Assembly: GCF_000471905.2 (NCBI RefSeq)
Contig: NW_006499973.1
Span: 1,086,586 to 1,150,585 of the forward strand
Length of the DNA stretch: 64,000 bases
Reading direction: 5' to 3'
Source of the DNA: Amborella trichopoda
Lineage: Eukaryota; Streptophyta; Magnoliopsida; Amborellales; Amborellaceae
Shown one piece after another: positions 55,169 through 64,000 of the stretch (positions are counted from its first letter, which is position 1; each line of letters opens with the position of its first letter). The notes under the pieces were generated by a model. The model was not told the origin of the DNA. It saw only the letters and a list, made by a program, of their open reading frames with translations, and searched no databases. The translations under genes and the position numbers were made by a program.

Positions 55169-56690
55169 TTACTACCTCTTAGTCGGATTGTTCTTGTTTG
55201 GCTAGTTTCTTCTTTTATTATTTGCTTTCATTATCTCTTCACATTTTATTTATGGCTTACAGGTTTTATAACTCATTTATCTGAATTAGTGACTTTCTTA
55301 TCCCCGCATTCGAGAGTGTCCCTAGGGAACAAGTTCCTTCGACTTTGTTCCCAACCATCCTCTTGAGCAAAGGCCCCTTGTCTAGCTCCCAGATCTTAAT
55401 CTAGACCAGTGTGAGGCAGGACTTAAAGGTCCCTCACTCCCCATCTCCTCGCTCAGGTGGAAACTCCACTATGAGCGACACTTATGTTGCCCCACATAGC
55501 ATGCACCCAACCACCGAAAAGTCACTTGCCAGTCGTGTTTTTGAGGTATACGAAAGGCTACCCAGTCCGTTTCTGTAAAAGGCAAACAAGTTGCCATTGC
55601 TTCTGTGGGTCACCATAAGGCTAACTCCCACATTTCTGCACCATTGGTCTCTATCCCTAGAGGCTCAACCCATTGAGGTGGAAACCCCACGGTCTCCACC
55701 CCTCACACACACCACAAGGCTCGTGGGTCACCGACATGAGCCACATTTCGGGGCAACCCTTGTGCTACCCCGAGTCCGCAGCCAGGATCAGACCTTCAAA
55801 GGTCAGGTCATAAGCACGCTGATCACATGCATCTAGTTACTCGAGGCAATGTCGTCATTACCCCAAATCGAGTACACTGGGGACGACCTCCTCCTCTTTC
55901 TATTCATTTCACAGAAGCGTACATTGTAAGGGGCAGGCCTACACCTGTTCTCTTACATACACCTGCTCATAGTTCTTGGCCTCCTAAGGCCAGATCATTT
56001 GCACGAGCCCGGGCTGACCCCTAGATCTCTCGTAATCCTTCTTCAACCGGCGCACACACGTCACCATCACTGACTTCCCCTTGCCCTAGACTCAAGCCTT
56101 CTCATGACTCAATCTTGCTCCAGCCCACTGCTCATTCATCGAGCAAGCACCTTCAGCCTTGGCACTCAAAGGTTTTCCCTGAGAGTACCATCCTAAACCA
56201 TCCTCATCTCTTTGGTCGTGTCTCAGGAGCTCATAAGAGAGCTCACGGCATTGACCTGATGGAAGATCGAGTCCTTCATCCTCCCCAACCCAAGATGACT
56301 CAAGTTCCTGGCCCTCATCCATTACCACATCTGATAGTGACAGCTCTCTCCGGTGCAAGAAGAGCTGACCAGTCACGAACTAGATCACAGTTTTGGCGCG
56401 AGGTCCATCAAAACCTCAACGCTAAATGCAATAGAGGTCTGCAAATTTTGACTAGGGAGGTAACCAAGGCAGTCAAAAAAACCAATTTAGACGACCCGCT
56501 TCACTTGAATCCCATCTACCCCCTTCAGATGATGAAGCCTGAAGAAGAGCTCTGTGAGCCCTGTGCTGTGGTTACTGTCGTAGAAGAAGACACAGCCACT
56601 CAGCAGCCATGGTCTCAAGATCATCAAGAATCGATCCAAACACGATCAGCATACAAGAGTCGAGTTTAGTCAGGGCATGCTTGCCCCTTA
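55169..56690 (+). pseudogene. Leader ORF of element F
   Basis: The segment about 55440-55620 carries SMHPTTEKSLASRVFEVYE and, after a stop, KANKLPLLLWV (frame-shifted relative to the GKQ segment elsewhere). The frame 56115-56669 (184 codons) contains AHKRAHGIDLMEDRV and LQILTREVTKAVKKTNLDD, matching the end of the leader of element D. A proline/histidine-rich composition prevails. Function not recognised. Confidence 0.55.
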
Positions 56691-58640
56691 CTGATTGACC
56701 TACCAGGTACGACCTGTCAAGTTCGCAAGCCCTCAGTTGCCACTAACATTGACCTCCATAGCGAAACGGTCAGCGTAATAATTGTAAGCGAGCCCGGTGA
56801 TGCGTAGGAAGAGTGCATGAACAAGTTTGAGGATATGGTGCATGCGATGATGGAAAAGATCGATCGTATCGATGCCGCACGCCAATCGGCTAACCAAGAG
56901 GTCAATTCCCATCACTCTAAAGGTTCACCTCCATGGCAGCCCCCTCCTTCTACCTCACTGGACAATTATGTCCCTCATCCCATCTCTCAAAAAGACATTG
57001 ACGCTATGGTCACCCATAGCCTAAAGAATAGACAAATCCCTGGGATACAGGGTGCGACGCCTTATCAAAGGTCATACTCCTCTTATATTTATCAGGTCCC
57101 GTTTCCCTCATATTATAAAAAAGGGAAGTTTCCTTTATTCAATGGAACCACGTCCCTAAACTAGCATATTGCTCACTTCCAGGTAGCATGTCGAGAAGCA
57201 ACGGCTGACGGGAAAATTCTTCTCCAATTGTTCGTTGAGACCCTCGATGGCCCAACATTTCAATGATATGCCCGACTTTCTCCAAACTCAGTGCATACAT
57301 GGGAGGAGATGGAGAAACTGTTCTATCAACGCTTCTATGAGGTCGAGAGAGAGGTTCAAACCATCGAACTTCTCACCCTGACTGAAGACCCCGATGAGCT
57401 CGTGGATCCGTTCATTTCAAGATGGAGAAATTTCGTTTCCTGCCATCCTACTCCTATGCCTGGGAAGTAAGTAGTGCAAACTTGCGTACAAACATGCGAC
57501 TTGAGATCGCTCTACATGTCGAGGCCTCTAATCCAACCTCCATGTCAGAGTTGATCTTTAAATCAGTTTGCATAGAAAGCTTATCACGTCACCATGGTGT
57601 GACACGTTAACCATCTACAAGCTCAGCAAACAACCGGGGTAATGGTAGCTCTCAGAATAACACATGGGGCAGCCAACAGAAAGGGGTAATCAGTGCAACA
57701 GTCATGGTCACTGATTCAAAGAAAGCTCCGTCTCAAACTTTGGACCTCTCTAAAGCGGTAAGCACGACAAAGGTAACACCCCAGGCTGACAAGCAACAAC
57801 AGTCATACAATCAGGTATCCCCACCAGCCAACCTTGATCGGGGTGATTATTTCACCAGGCATAAGAACAAGGTCTATCCCTTTGAGAAGGAATGGGCCCC
57901 TGCGCTGTTCAGGTTATTATTGGAACGAAATATGAACCATCTTCCAGAAGCCAAGTTCCCTGAGCAACATGGCCTTGAAACTCTGGCAAATTATTGTGCC
58001 TACCATCGGAGGATCAATCATCCCACAGAAGACTGCTACACGCTGAAGGATATAATCGAGGCCCTCATTCAGAAGGGTCAGATAAAGCTTGAAGACTTAA
58101 AGAGGGCCTTTAAGGCAGTCGAGGCCTCCCATGCTATAACCATCCAAGAGGAAGATTTATTTCCTGGTATCCTTTATGCCTTCTTCATTATAATGCTTCA
58201 TGAAGGCATAATCACATTGAAGCAGGCAAGGGAACCCCGCCGCCTTGCTAAGGGGACTGAAGATTGTTGGTGCCTGTACCATTGGATAAGAGGCCATTAC
58301 CTGTCAGAATGCACAAGTTTTCTTGATATATTCGCAAAGAAAATATGGGAGTGTCAAGAGTTTTACAATCTCCCTGTAAGTGATCCCCAAGTTATTCCTC
58401 TATCGGGGCAAGATATCTCACAAAGCAGGACCTTCCTATTAATGACTCGGACTTCCACCGAATCGTCAACTTCCCAGCCATGGATAGTCTACAATGGTCA
58501 AAGCATACTCAAGTTCTTAAGGCAAGAAGCAGTTCACCAAAGCAAGAGTTGTTCACAATCCCAGCTAGACGAATCAAACGCCAGCTCAAAAAATCGGAAA
58601 GAGATGGGCACCAAGGGCTACTCGTCAAAGAAATAAGACC
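56691..58640 (+). pseudogene. Gag of element F
   Basis: Gag would assemble the particle. The N-terminal part (56817-57164) has MNKFEDMVHAMMEKIDRIDAAR and YYKKGKFPLFNGTTS. The core continues in other frames with WEEMEKLFYQRFYEVEREVQ (about 57301-57360). The C-terminal frame 57704-58636 is intact (310 codons). It has YCAYHRRINHPTEDCYTL (about 57990) and WCLYHWIRGHYLSECTSF (about 58270), both complete C-x2-H-x4-H-x4-C knuckles, and ends in the spacer motif PWIVYNGQSILKFLRQEAV. Stops near 56803 and 57160 and frameshifts around 57250-57600 break the N-terminal half. Confidence 0.88.
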
Positions 58641-59890
58641 TCTCAACCACAGTCTAGCAAGAAGTTTTCTGGCCCCTTTCTCCACTGCTAACTTTACTGG
58701 ACTTTATCCCTGGCATGATCCTTCTTCCTTCTTCATCTTGTGAAGAAGACATTCTCATTCCATCTGCCACTCAGCACATGTCCAATGAGGGTGATGACGT
58801 TAAAAGCACTCCCCAATGGTCTAAGCAAGAGAAAGACCTAAAAGACCCCCTGACCTGTCCAGCCCTGGTGATGACGTAAAAAGCTGCCCATATAGGTTTG
58901 ACGAGGGGAACGACCTTAAAAGTCCCCCACCTTCTAACCCTTCTCCTTCTTCTTCTATTGCTTCTCATTCTCCCTTTTTACGTCCCCTATGAGTACAACC
59001 TTAATATGCCCGGACTTCGAGGCTCTCATCTCAGAATTCGAAGGAATCAATATCGAATTTGAAGAAATCAATATAAGCAGGACGCAGCAGAAATGATTGA
59101 GAAAGACCCTGGCACAGGCAGGAGGATTCCTAACAGTTGCTGATGCGCTGACAGATAAAGCCAAGGCAGAGCCACCTTCTTCAAAGAAGCACAAGAAGTC
59201 AAAGCAAAAGAAACCCTAGTGGCCCCCTTAGCTTGACTTAGAGACTGAGAGAATCAAAAGGGCAAAGCTTCTATCCTCAAGAATCTTGCTTTATGATACA
59301 AGTCTATGAAGAACTAGCTTGCTCGAAGCAAACACTCCAGGCATCCGTATAAATACCGTGTGATCCATATGAAGACACTCTTCGCATCACCATCACTCAA
59401 CCTTAATTTCCTCCTAATTGTATAGACAAGCTTCTCTAAGCTGATGTGTTTTCTACATTTGGAGTTAACCATTTTATCACTCGCTTCGAGAAAAATGTAG
59501 AAAGCATCACCAACCCTGCGGCCCTATTGGAGGTAGAGATGTTAGGGTCATGGGTCTCCATGCATGAAGTTGGTGAAAAGGCCTCTGAGAACAACAAGGA
59601 AGAGTTGCAAGAAGCCCTGGAAGAATGGGAAGAAGGTGGTCAGGCCATAGCTGACGAACTCGAAGAAATAAATCTTGGAGACGAAGCGGATCCTAGACCC
59701 ATTTTCATTTCAGCAAATATGCCCCCAGAAGAGAAAAAGGACTTCACTACCTTCTTGAGAACAAACCGGGACGTCTTTGCTTGACACTACTATCAGATGC
59801 CTGGTTTAGACCCTCAAGTTGATGGTCACCGTCTCGGTATTGATCCAACTGTCAAACCTGTTAAACAAAAATCAAAAGGTTTAGGCCTGA
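58641..59890 (+). pseudogene. Gag-RT connecting region of element F, protease not found
   Basis: LICPDFEALISEFEGINIEFEEINISRTQQK and LRKTLAQAGGFLTVADALTD (split, about 58995-59155) match element 1's spacer, and CFMIQVYEELACSKQTLQAS (about 59290-59345) matches its HMVQ segment. About 115 bases later the frame 59446-59784 starts (VNHFITRFEKNVESI ... EEINLGDEADPRPIFISANM), which leads to RT. No aspartic protease site or LLGRP end lies between. The same arrangement in element B suggests a shared loss rather than local damage. Confidence 0.7.
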
Positions 59891-60640
59891 CCTTGAAATG
59901 CAGATAGGCACCGAGATAACCAAACTCGGACATGCAGGTTTCATTCATGAAGTCAAGTACCCAAAATGGCTAGCAAATGTCGTTTCGGTCAAGAAGAAGA
60001 ATGGTCAAATCAGGGTGTGTATTGACTTTCACGATTTGACTATTACCTGTCCCAAGGATGACTTCCCATTGTCATTCACCGAGATGCTCATCGACTCTAC
60101 AGCTCACTGTCAAATCTTTTCCTACATGGAAAGATACTCGAGATATAATCCGATAAGGATGGCGCCCAAAGATGAAGAGGCCACTGCATTCTTAACTTCA
60201 AAAGGGGTCTTCTGTTACACAATGATGACTTTTGGATTAAACAATGCGGGCACCACATACCAAAGAGCAATGTAGACCATTTTCAAAGACATGATGCATA
60301 AAGAGGTGGAATGTTATGTAGATGACTTGGTGGTAAAATCTGAAGAGAAGGATGCTGACATGAGAGACCTTGAAAAGGTATTTAAGCATTTACATCTTCA
60401 TCAACTTAAAATGAAATCGCTAAAATGCGCTTTTGGCATGCGCTCCGAAAAATTCATGGGGTTCATCGTCAGACATCGAGGGCTTGAAGTTGAGCCAGTC
60501 AAGATCAAGGCAATCCAAGAAATGCCATCACCAACTACACTTCGAGAACTGCACTCCCTCTAAGGGAAATTTGCATACATTCGTAGGTCCATCTCGAACC
60601 TCTTAGGTCGCTGTAAACCCTTTACACACCTGCTAAAGAA
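59891..60640 (+). pseudogene. Reverse transcriptase of element F
   Basis: Frames 59898-60275 and 60291-60563 are separated only by one stop (TAG at 60273-60275). They include VKYPKWLANVVSVKKKNGQ, RVCIDFHDLT, then IFSYMERYSRYN, where B has the aspartate (FSFMDG), so the first catalytic aspartate is E here. The YVDD box is at 60315-60326. GFIVRHRGLEVEP and TTLRELHSL follow; a stop at 60561-60563 ends the frame. The substitution and stops imply an inactive enzyme. Confidence 0.92.
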
Positions 60641-61570
60641 AGATACCCCATTCATTTGGGATGAAGCATGTTGCCAACCCTTGACGACATCAAGCATTAT
60701 TTACTCAACCCTTCAGTGCTTACAACACCAGTATTGGGAAAACCCCTCATTCTATACGTGACTGCTTTAGACGAGTCACTTGGAGCATTGTTGGCACAAA
60801 ACAATGAAGAGGAAAAAAAGACTGCGTTATATTATCTCAGTCGCAGGATGCAAGGAGCCGAGAAGAATTATCCCCCGATTGATAAGATGTGCTTGGCACT
60901 GATCTTTGAAGTACAAAAACACCGTCATTACTTGCTTGATCGTGAAGTTAAACTTATATCGAAAGCTGATCCTGTGAAGTTTCTCATGACACGCCCATGC
61001 TTGTCGGGACGCCTTGCTAAGTGGGCTTTATTGCTGATGCAGTTTGACATCACGTATGTCCCACAAAAGGCCATCAAGGGCCAGGCCTTGGTTGACTTTC
61101 TCGCAGTACACCCCGTACCAATAGAATCTCCTTTATCAAGAGATCTCCCTGATGAAGAAGTATTATGTGCTGGCCTTGTTCATGTGTGGGATATGTACTT
61201 CGACGGAGCATTCCAATCAGATTGAGGAGGTGCCGGAGTAGTATTCCTGACTCCAACAGGAGGAATATTGCCACTTTCTTTCTCTCTCGCTCAAGCCAGT
61301 TCTCATAATGAGGTAGAATATCGGGCCCTTATAATCAGACTAGAGATAGACTTTGACCTCGACTTGGAGCAGCTCAAGATATATGCTGACTCTGAGTTGG
61401 TTATTCGACAGCTCGAAGGGATATATGATGTGAGAAAAGACACTCTCAAGCCTTATCACGATACTGCAAATTCGTATATGGACTAGTTTAAGGACGTATC
61501 CCTGAGACACATCCCCCGGAAGAGAAACTCGTAGGCTGATTCACTTGTGAAACTCGGGGCTACAATTCAG
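60641..61570 (+). pseudogene. Two RNase H domains of element F
   Basis: The frame 60668-61225 (185 codons) is the gypsy RNase H and tether (PLILYVTALDESLGALLAQ, YYLSRRMQGAEKNYPPIDK, LSGRLAKWALLLMQF, YVPQKAIKGQALVDF). It runs into the second, archaeal-like RNase H with MYFDGAFQSD, a stop at 61223-61225, HNEVEYRALIIRLE, IYADSELVIRQLEG and, after two more stops, ADSLVKLG. The D, E, D and D positions of this second domain are all kept. Dual RNase H is diagnostic for Tat. Confidence 0.9.
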
Positions 61571-62990
61571 CTATCCTCATCAGGACCTAAGCTTGTTTGG
61601 GTGGCAGAATGGAGACACATCGAACTAAGAACCGAGGTCGATGCGGATGATGAGAGAAATATCTTCCACGAGTGCCCTCCTTATCCATTTGAAGCACTTC
61701 TAGGAGCTAAGGGTCGAAACCAAGAACCAGAATTCTTTGATCCAATATGTGTCGAAATTGAGTTGGTAGAAGACTTGAGAGAGCCCATCACTAGTTTCCT
61801 TAAACATGGCAGGCTCCCGAAAGATCATACAGAACGCAACAGTATATGTCAAATGTCTACCAAGTATACCCTCCTTGAAGGAGATTCTCTCTTCAAATGG
61901 TCATTTGACGGTATTCTTCTTAGATGAGTGGACTTCCAAGAAGCAAATAAGGTGGTAGAAGAAGTCCACTCAGGCATTTGTGGACTACACTAGTCCGGTC
62001 CTAAGCTCTATGAACGAATACGCAGGTTGGAATTCTATTGGCGTTCCATGATCACGTATTCCGTAAGCTAAAAAGTGCCAAGTATGCCAAATACACTATA
62101 GCCTGGTTCATCAGCCTCCAGAGCCCTTACATCCTATGGTTGCATCATGGCCCTTCTCACAATGGGGTATGGACATCGTAGGGCCAATTGACCCTCCTTC
62201 TGTAATGGGCCATGTTTTTATCCTAGCTGCAACAGATTATTTCTCTAAGTGGGCTGAAGCAGTCCCCCTGAAGTAGGTTCCTAGGACAGCGGTGGCCTAC
62301 TTCGTTCGACATCATATCATATATCGCTTCGGAGTGCCCGACCAGATTATATCTGACAACAGTCCTCAATTTAAGAATCGTCACATCGATCGCTTAGTTA
62401 ACCAGTTTCGTTTCAAATGGAGGTACTCGACTATGTACCATCCTCGGGCGAATGGATTAGCTGAGGCTTTCAATAAGACTCTGTGCAAAGTTTTAAGAAA
62501 GTCAGTATAAAAAACAAGGAAGAACTGACATGAGAAGCGTCCCGAAGCACTATGGGCTTATCATACTACTACGCGAAATGCTACTGATTCCACTTCTTAT
62601 TCACTGGTCTATGGGGGTGAAGCAGTTTTACCTCTCAAAATACAAATCCTTTCATTGCGAGTCCCTATTCACCAAGGAATAAGCTAAGATGAGAGAGTCA
62701 AGCTTTGGTATCAAGAATTGGATGAACTCGAGAGGCTCAACAGAACCTTGAACTTAACCACGGGAGAATGAAGAGGGCTTTTGACGAGTCTATAAAGATC
62801 TGCTAATTCACGAGTGGTGATCCAGTCTTACTTGTTAAGAGGCCTATTGCTATGCATGACCAGCGTAAAGGGAAGTTTGAGCTTAAGTGGGAAGGCCCCT
62901 TTATAGTAAAAAAGGTCTCGCCCAACAGAGCCGACATACTGGCACATCTTGAAGGAGGGGAAGCAATGCCCCCGATCAATGGATGATACT
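61571..62990 (+). pseudogene. Integrase of element F
   Basis: The spacer frame 61547-61927 (CVEIELVEDLREPITSFLKHGRLPKDH) precedes the zinc-binding domain (EEVHSGICGLH, about 61955-61990; the later cysteines at about 62075 are frame-shifted). The catalytic core shows ATDYFSKWAEAVPLK (about 62228-62275), GVPDQIISDNSPQFKN (62330-62380) and HPRANGLAEAFNKTL (62440-62490), giving all three acidic residues (D, D, E). The C-terminal domain is recognisable in fragments (GKFELKWEGPFIVKK, about 62870-62915). At least four frameshifts or stops occur. Confidence 0.9.
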
Positions 62991-64000
62991 TAAGTACTAC
63001 CCATAATGCATTCAAGAAAAAGAGACTCGACGCGAAAAATAAGCAAGACAATCCAAACAAATTCCAACTCTTTTTATTGCAGTAAAAATGAGTTACGAGT
63101 TACAAGCTAAAGACGCCCACTACTATGGAGGTTACAAGTCTTTTGCTCCTGAGGATAAAGAAGATGGTTACAAATGCATCTGAGGATAAGAGCACGGTTA
63201 CTGGTCGAAAGAATTGCTCCCCTCATAAAGAAGAAGCAAACCCACCAAAGGAAAGTCCTCATGAAGAAGAAGCGAAACCACTTGGATAGTTACAAGCCAG
63301 AAGATGAAGCAAAGCTACCCCAAGAAGTTAGCTTCAGTCCATCCGATGTGTATATCAAACATACAAGTCAGATATCTCACCTGACCTATACATCAAACAT
63401 ACAACGTAGGATTCATTCGACGTGTGTATCAAACATACAAAGCAAGCAAGACCTGGCAAGGAGCTTTCATATGATGGAAAGCATACCTTGTTCACAGTGG
63501 ATTTCCTTCTATAGAAAAACATGGACCTCACTGTTGTGCTGGAAGATTTGGCTTCCAAAAGTATGTCATGCCATGCCTTACCATCATTCACCACTTTTTG
63601 CTGGCCCATGAACATCATCGTGCATAGATCACTTCCGAAACATGGCATATCCTACACGTGACTTACTGCCACATGCGAGCATTACTCTCCACATCATGAC
63701 AGGCCACTAATGAGTGCCCTCTGAAGTCAGCGGCGGCTGTGTCTTTCAAAGGCTAACACCGGCTGAACTCCTAACATTGGTTGCCTTTCTTGAGGATCAA
63801 CGCTAGTTGTCATAGCGCCGGTTACACTTTCAAACCATCAACGTTGGTTGCCCTAGCACAGGCTGCACTTTTGTTAGCATCAGACCTATCGCAACTAATT
63901 TTGCACACCCCCTCAAATGGTAGTATGATTTCCAAGGGCAATGGTTCACCAGCCATGACATTTCACCTTCCCTGCAACCATTTTGTCCCTTCGATTTCCC
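62991..64000 (+). other. 3' internal region of element F
   Basis: Non-coding sequence with several direct phrases: GAAGAAGC(A/G)AA, and ATATCAAACATACAA/GTATCAAACATACAA at 63350-63440. A lysine-rich frame at 63174-63611 shows nothing recognisable. The array 63720-63890 belongs to the GGCTAACACCGGCTG family. The polypurine tract and 3' LTR must lie beyond the window. Confidence 0.5.
63720..63890 (+). repeat. Tandem units of GGCTAACACCGGCTG type
   Basis: Four to five irregular ~30-bp units alternating GGCTAACACCGGCTG / AACATTGGTTGCC / AACGCTAGTTGTC. Same family as 22140-22455 (in reverse complement) at the equivalent place 3' of integrase. Confidence 0.7.

Larger units (their letters stand above)
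52109..64000 (+). mobile_element. Element F: Tat-type element, 3' LTR outside the window
   Basis: Plus-strand order: 5' LTR (52109-55146), PBS (55149-55168), leader ORF, gag, spacer without protease, RT, two RNase H domains, integrase (to about 62990), 3' internal region. It is the most complete and least damaged polyprotein here, although it still has stops and frameshifts. It is inserted in the leader of element E in the same direction. Confidence 0.9.

Noticed and set aside
63174..63611. 145-codon plus-strand frame 3' of integrase
   Set aside because: Lysine-rich, contains direct repeats (ATCAAACATACAA), no family recognised; more likely non-coding 3' region.
1..64000. tRNA, rRNA or small RNA genes
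   Set aside because: No cloverleaf-like or rRNA segments were noticed on reading; primer-binding sites are only complementary to a tRNA 3' end and are not tRNA genes.

Overview
This is plant nuclear DNA from a repeat-rich intergenic region. Almost everything recognisable is decayed LTR retrotransposon of one Ty3/gypsy lineage. The polyproteins carry two consecutive RNase H domains, CHHC zinc knuckles in gag, a long leader ORF between primer-binding site and gag, very long LTRs (2.7-3.3 kb) and tandem repeats 3' of integrase, which together point to the Tat/Ogre group. There are also three blocks related to the plant mobile domain (PMD, the MAIL/MAIN aminotransferase-like family) and one small LINE fragment. 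No gene in the window looks intact. The species cannot be told from the sequence. Positions 53049-53068 are an assembly gap (20 N).

Layout. 1-4500 (+): a PMD pseudogene (copy A) with its own TATA promoter at 541-600. 4626-13593 (-): element 1, a non-autonomous Tat-type element with LTR, PBS, leader ORF, gag, protease and a coiled-coil segment, but no reverse transcriptase or integrase. 14400-14863 and 43666-46190 (+): the two halves of a second PMD copy (copy B), split by element B. Element B (14864-43665, -, 28.8 kb) is bounded by GATGG target-site duplications; it has gag, RT, two RNase H domains and integrase but no visible protease, and in its 3' internal region it carries a second PMD-type promoter in antisense. 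Inside element B, at the gag/leader boundary, sits element D (29444 to about 39856, +), a gag-only element. 46191-50394: AT-rich DNA with a LINE fragment at 49010-49760. 50395-52108 (+): the LTR 3' half, PBS and leader of element E, cut at 52108 by element F (52109 to the window end, +), whose 3' LTR lies beyond the window.

How the parts work together. Element 1 keeps a protease and lacks RT/IN, while B and F keep RT/RH/IN and lack a recognisable protease, so family members may have depended on each other. The LTRs share their 5' starts and their U5 ends, but each subfamily has a different middle built from tandem units that each contain a short inverted repeat. In several units both arms differ from the neighbouring unit yet still pair. 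A PMD-type promoter with two small hairpins just downstream of its TATA box occurs twice, once certainly inside an element and antisense to it. This suggests that PMD genes travel inside these elements as antisense passengers.

Nearly all coding segments hold several stops and frameshifts, so gene calls below are pseudogene segments whose borders are approximate. Divergence statements are by eye and were not computed.
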